DNA from: an uncultured Sphingobacteriales bacterium
GTDB lineage: Bacteria > Bacteroidota > Bacteroidia > Chitinophagales > Chitinophagaceae
Reading direction: 5' to 3'
DNA length: 8,130 bases
Assembly: GCA_946479435.1 (NCBI GenBank)
Contig: CAMLFX010000113.1
Location: forward strand, 1 to 8,130
Shown in pieces: positions 4,919 to 8,130 of this stretch (position 1 is the first letter of the stretch; the number at the start of each line of letters is the position of its first letter). The position numbers and the translations under genes were made by a program. The notes under the pieces are model-generated. The model was not told where the DNA came from. It did not search any database and worked only from the letters and a program-made list of their open reading frames with translations.

Positions 4919-7126
4919 TTAGCTGTTCATCAGCTTCTCTATAGCAGTATCGTATGCATTCTTCCAGTCGGTAACAGGACCCCAATTGTCGCCATCTATT
5001 ACAATGTGTCCATCTGCTTTCACTGTACCCAGTTTGGTTGCTTTCAGGCCATTCAACGATGCTTCAAAGGCTTGCTGCTGTGCTGCACTTACGCTTACCA
5101 CTACCCGGCTCTGCGCCTCACCAAACAGGAAGGCATCTTTACGCATGTTGTTATCGCAGGTAAGAGTGAAGCCCATGTTCAGTTGCATACCGCTTTCCAG
5201 CATGGTAACGAACAAGCCACCTTCAGCTATATCGTGCGCCGATTGTACTTTCTTGTCGCGTATTAGTTGCAACAATGTTGTTTGCAGTTTCGCTTCTTCA
5301 TCAAGGTTGAAGTAAGGAGCCGGGCTATGTGTTACACCATGTATTTGATGCAAGTATTCAGAACAGTTGTAGTCAGCTTTGTTTTTGCCCAGCAGGTAAA
5401 TAGCATCACCATCATTCTTAAAGAACATGGTCATCTTCTGGTCGATGTTATCCAGGATACCCACCATACCAATAGTTGGTGTAGGGTATACCGGGCCATC
5501 GTAAGACGACTGGTTGTAGAAGCTCACATTACCACCGGTAACAGGCGTATCGAACTTGCGACAAGCTTCGCCCATGCCTTTTATAGCATGTACAAACTGG
5601 TAATAAACTTCAGGGTTGTAAGGGTTGCCAAAGTTCAGGCAATTGGTAATAGCTACCGGGAGGCCACCGCTGCAAACAATGTTACGTGCAGCTTCGCTCA
5701 CTGCGGCCATACCACCTACATAAGGATCAGCAAATACATATCGGCTGTTACAATCGGTAGTCATAGCAATTGCTTTGGCAGTACCGTGTACACGTACTAT
5801 CGGTGCATCGCTTGGTTCATTGGTTTGTGTGTTACCCGTACCTACCATCGAATCGTACTGATCGTACACCCAACGTTTAGATGCTATAGTTGGTAATTGC
5901 ACTAACTGATAAGCCACCTCTTTCAGGTCGGCAGGTTGTGCAATACTATCGGGGTTGAATTTCTTTATTTCTTCGAAATACTTAGGCTCGCTGTATTCGC
6001 GTTTGTAGATAGGTGCGCCACCGCCCAATACCAGGCTTTCGGCCGGCACATCAGCTATCAGCTCGCCATTCATGTAGTATTTCAGGTTCTTATCTTCCGT
6101 TACTTCACCTATCTGCTCGCAGTGTATATCCCATTTGTCAAATATCTTTTGCACTTCCGCTTCGCGGCCTTTCTTCACTACTATCAGCATACGCTCCTGG
6201 CTTTCGCTCAGCAGCATTTCCCACGGCTTCATATTTTGCTGGCGGGTAGGTACCTTATCCAGGTGGATGATCATACCATGTTCGCCCTTTGCACTCATTT
6301 CGCTGGTGCTGCAAGTGATACCTGCCGCACCCATATCCTGCATACCTATCAATGCACCCGTGGGTATCATTTCAAGGCAAGCTTCTAATAGTTTCTTTTC
6401 TTCGAAAGGATCGCCCACTTGTACCGATGGCAGTTGTTCTGCACTGTCTTCGCTGATATCGGCCGATGCAAATGATGCACCACCAATACCATCTTTACCT
6501 GTAGAGGCGCCTACTATAAATACAGGATTGCCTGCACCATGCGATGTAGCCGATACGGTTTGACCGTTACGCACTACACCCACACTCATAGCGTTTACCA
6601 GCGGGTTGGTCTGGTAGCAGCTTTCGAAATATATTTCACCACCTACGGTTGGTACACCGAAGCAGTTACCATAATGTGAGATACCTTTTACCACACCTTT
6701 TACCAGCCATTTGGTTTTAGGATTGTCCAGCTTACCAAAGCGCAATGAGTTTAAAGATGCGATGGGACGGGCACCCATCGTGAAGATATCGCGGTGAATA
6801 CCACCCACGCCTGTTGCTGCACCCTGGAATGGTTCGATAGCAGAAGGGTGGTTGTGCGATTCTATTTTGAATACGCAACCCCAGCCATCACCTATATCTA
6901 CCAACCCGGCATTTTCTTCACCGGCTTTTACCAGCAGGCGTGCGCCATCGCGTGGTAAGGTCTTTAATTGTGTTATTGAGTTCTTATAGCTACAGTGCTC
7001 GCTCCACATTACGGAGTACATAGCTACTTCGTTGAAGTTGGGTGTACGGCCCAGTATCTCTTTTATCTGCTCAAACTCCTCTTCAAGTAGTCCTAATTGC
7101 TTTGCTTGTTCCAGTGTTGCCTGCAT
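4919..7126 (-). CDS. purL: Phosphoribosylformylglycinamidine synthase subunit PurL (small, PurSQL type)
   Basis: PurL is the ATP-dependent amidation subunit that turns FGAR into FGAM in the fourth step of de novo purine synthesis. With 735 residues it is the short form, which works with separate PurQ (glutaminase) and PurS, unlike the approximately 1,300-residue single-chain enzyme; neither partner is in this window. Visible motifs in order: MWSEHCSYKNS at 40-50 with the catalytic His44, IESHNHPSAIEPFQGAATG at 88-106, GKDGIGGASFAS at 210-221, MQDMGAAGITCS at 262-273, LSESQERML at 306-314, DPYVGGMAAVSEAARNI at 467-483, CLNFGNP at 496-502, TPVTGGNVSFYN at 527-538 and AHDIAEGGL at 630-638. These cover both halves of the internally duplicated AIRS-like fold, so it is full length and looks functional. 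It lies 39 bp downstream of the transketolase subunit on the same strand. Apparent long frames on the opposite strand are shadows. Confidence 0.97.
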   Translation of the reverse strand: MQATLEQAKQLGLLEEEFEQIKEILGRTPNFNEVAMYSVMWSEHCSYKNSITQLKTLPRDGARLLVKAGEENAGLVDIGDGWGCVFKIESHNHPSAIEPFQGAATGVGGIHRDIFTMGARPIASLNSLRFGKLDNPKTKWLVKGVVKGISHYGNCFGVPTVGGEIYFESCYQTNPLVNAMSVGVVRNGQTVSATSHGAGNPVFIVGASTGKDGIGGASFASADISEDSAEQLPSVQVGDPFEEKKLLEACLEMIPTGALIGMQDMGAAGITCSTSEMSAKGEHGMIIHLDKVPTRQQNMKPWEMLLSESQERMLIVVKKGREAEVQKIFDKWDIHCEQIGEVTEDKNLKYYMNGELIADVPAESLVLGGGAPIYKREYSEPKYFEEIKKFNPDSIAQPADLKEVAYQLVQLPTIASKRWVYDQYDSMVGTGNTQTNEPSDAPIVRVHGTAKAIAMTTDCNSRYVFADPYVGGMAAVSEAARNIVCSGGLPVAITNCLNFGNPYNPEVYYQFVHAIKGMGEACRKFDTPVTGGNVSFYNQSSYDGPVYPTPTIGMVGILDNIDQKMTMFFKNDGDAIYLLGKNKADYNCSEYLHQIHGVTHSPAPYFNLDEEAKLQTTLLQLIRDKKVQSAHDIAEGGLFVTMLESGMQLNMGFTLTCDNNMRKDAFLFGEAQSRVVVSVSAAQQQAFEASLNGLKATKLGTVKADGHIVIDGDNWGPVTDWKNAYDTAIEKLMNS

Positions 7127-7148
7127 ATCTGGCGAAATATTGATTGAT

Positions 7149-7160
7149 AGCCCGAAGGCC
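7149..7160 (-). other. Small hairpin with C(UUCG)G tetraloop between transketolase and purL
   Basis: Read on the minus strand, GGCC-TTCG-GGCT forms a four-pair stem (three Watson-Crick pairs plus one G-U) closed by the extra-stable C(UUCG)G tetraloop, five bases after the transketolase stop. No T run follows, so it is a poor intrinsic terminator; transcript stabilisation, a processing site or chance are alternatives. Confidence 0.35.
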
Positions 7161-7165
7161 GAAAA

Positions 7166-8128
7166 TTATTTATTCTTCCTGCTGATAGCTTTTTCAGCCG
7201 CAGCTATAATGTTCTCTGTGGTTAAACCATACTTGCTTAGCAGGTCAACCGGCTTGCCGCTTTCACCGAATGTATCCATAACAGCTACATATTCGTGCGG
7301 TACAGGGCATTCGCGGCCCGCCACGTTGGCTATGCTATCGCCAAGGCCACCGTTTGCCTGGTGCTCTTCGGCAGTGACTACTGCGCCTGTTTTCTTCAAC
7401 GATTTTATTACCGCAGCCTCGTCAAGTGGTTTAATGGTATGCATGTTGATCAGATCGACAGAGATACCTTTTTCAGCCAGCGCTTTAGCAGCTTCAACAG
7501 CCAGCCAAACCATGTGGCCGCATGCTATGATGGATACATCGGTACCTTCAGCTAATACCTGCGCTTTACCTATTTCAAATTTCTGATCTTCGGCAGTGAA
7601 GTTTGGCCATTTCGGGCGACCGAAACGCAGGTAAACCGGACCTTCATATTCAGCTATTTCAATAGTAGCTGCTTTGGTCTGGTTGAAATCGCAGGGAACG
7701 ATAACCGTCATACCCGGCAGCATTTTCATCATACCTATATCTTCCAGCACCTGGTGGGTGGCGCCATCTTCACCCAGCGTAAGGCCTGCGTGCGATGCGC
7801 ATATCTTCACATTCTTACCGCTATATGCTACCGACTGACGTATCTGGTCGTACACGCGCGATGTAGAGAAGTTGGCGAACGTGGTAGTGTAAGGTATCTT
7901 ACCACCAATGGTCATACCGGCAGCTACACCTATCATATTAGCCTCAGCAATACCACACTGTATGAAACGCTCAGGAAACAGTTTGATAAACTCGTTCAGC
8001 TTCAGCGAACCCGCAAGATCGGCAGTCAATGCAACCACATTCGGATTGCGGCGGCCTGCTTCAGCAATACCCTCACCAAAGCCACCCCTGGTTTCCTTCT
8101 CGTTCAATACTTTAATATCTTGTAACAT
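7166..8128 (-). CDS. Transketolase, C-terminal (pyrimidine-binding) subunit of a split enzyme
   Basis: At 320 residues this is half a transketolase: it carries the pyrimidine-binding domain (about 8-172) and the C-terminal transketolase domain (about 187-308), while the PP-binding half that holds thiamine diphosphate is missing and should be encoded by a separate gene, expected just upstream beyond the right edge. The motif QCGIAEANMIGVAAG at 57-71 contains E62, equivalent to the conserved Glu that activates the thiamine cofactor. EDGATHQVLEDIGMM at 120-134 carries H125, and EEHQANGGLGDSIA at 254-267 is the usual C-terminal signature. Together the halves would interconvert pentose phosphates with glycolytic intermediates in the cytoplasm. 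A DXS-like or other split thiamine enzyme is possible, but the motif set fits transketolase best. The ATG at 8128, two bases from the edge, gives the usual N-terminus ahead of the TRGGFGEGIAEAG segment. Stop TAA at 7168-7166. Confidence 0.92.
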   Translation of the reverse strand: MLQDIKVLNEKETRGGFGEGIAEAGRRNPNVVALTADLAGSLKLNEFIKLFPERFIQCGIAEANMIGVAAGMTIGGKIPYTTTFANFSTSRVYDQIRQSVAYSGKNVKICASHAGLTLGEDGATHQVLEDIGMMKMLPGMTVIVPCDFNQTKAATIEIAEYEGPVYLRFGRPKWPNFTAEDQKFEIGKAQVLAEGTDVSIIACGHMVWLAVEAAKALAEKGISVDLINMHTIKPLDEAAVIKSLKKTGAVVTAEEHQANGGLGDSIANVAGRECPVPHEYVAVMDTFGESGKPVDLLSKYGLTTENIIAAAEKAISRKNK

Positions 8129-8130
8129 AT

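Noticed and set aside
4897..4937. GAAGCT/AGCTTC inverted repeat as a bidirectional terminator
   Set aside because: The stem is six pairs with a 29-base loop and no adjacent T tract, too weak to call.
5267..5896. Open frame of 209 codons on the plus strand, opposite purL
   Set aside because: It lies wholly inside the clear purL gene; the product is rich in His, Tyr, Cys and Val as expected of an antisense shadow, with no recognisable domain.
5936..6388. Open frame of 150 codons on the plus strand, opposite purL
   Set aside because: Antisense shadow of conserved purL codons; no family resemblance or start context.
7032..7586. Plus-strand open frame of 184 codons crossing the purL-transketolase junction
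   Set aside because: It overlaps two well-supported minus-strand genes and shows only low-complexity Ser/Ala/Pro composition typical of a shadow frame.

Overview
This window looks like ordinary chromosome from a member of Bacteroidota, most likely the Chitinophagales/Chitinophagaceae side of the phylum. The grounds are the gene types (a DUF6089 outer-membrane-type protein beside NAD kinase, a split transketolase, a short PurL, a lipoprotein with a Cys-Lys start after its lipobox), the absence of clear Shine-Dalgarno sites, a TAnnTTTG-type promoter box, and a strong preference for the isoleucine codon ATA in some genes. This placement is inferred from gene content; no ribosomal RNA or species marker is present. 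Coding density is very high and the largest non-coding stretch is 126 bp. I see no mobile element, CRISPR array, tRNA/rRNA, prophage or integration scar.

Left block (1-2929, all minus strand), in transcription order: a compact one-POTRA Omp85-type outer-membrane protein, then NAD kinase (nadK) starting within about 50 bp of its stop, then, after 51 bp holding a good -7 promoter box, the N-terminal 170 residues of a DUF6089 protein that runs off the left edge. The last gene lacks a stop inside the window. The block mixes envelope biogenesis with NADP supply.

Middle block (2930-4905, plus strand): a 126-bp AT-rich divergent promoter region, then a 499-residue predicted lipoprotein that joins a cytochrome-c-like domain with an unusual CX4CH haem motif to a YVTN/YncE-type seven-bladed beta-propeller. 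Eleven bases later comes folB (dihydroneopterin aldolase, folate synthesis). The lipoprotein is the one gene here whose function is not settled by family membership, and the most interesting object in the window.

Right block (4919-8128, minus strand, convergent with folB): the C-terminal subunit of a split transketolase, then 39 bp with a small UUCG-loop hairpin, then purL (FGAM synthase). The transketolase N-terminal subunit is expected just past the right edge. The pairing is metabolically sensible: transketolase feeds ribose-5-phosphate and hence PRPP to purine synthesis, and FolB across the convergent junction belongs to the folate pathway that supplies formyl groups for the same pathway. 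I found no convincing new multi-gene system; the findings are mostly second-look details.
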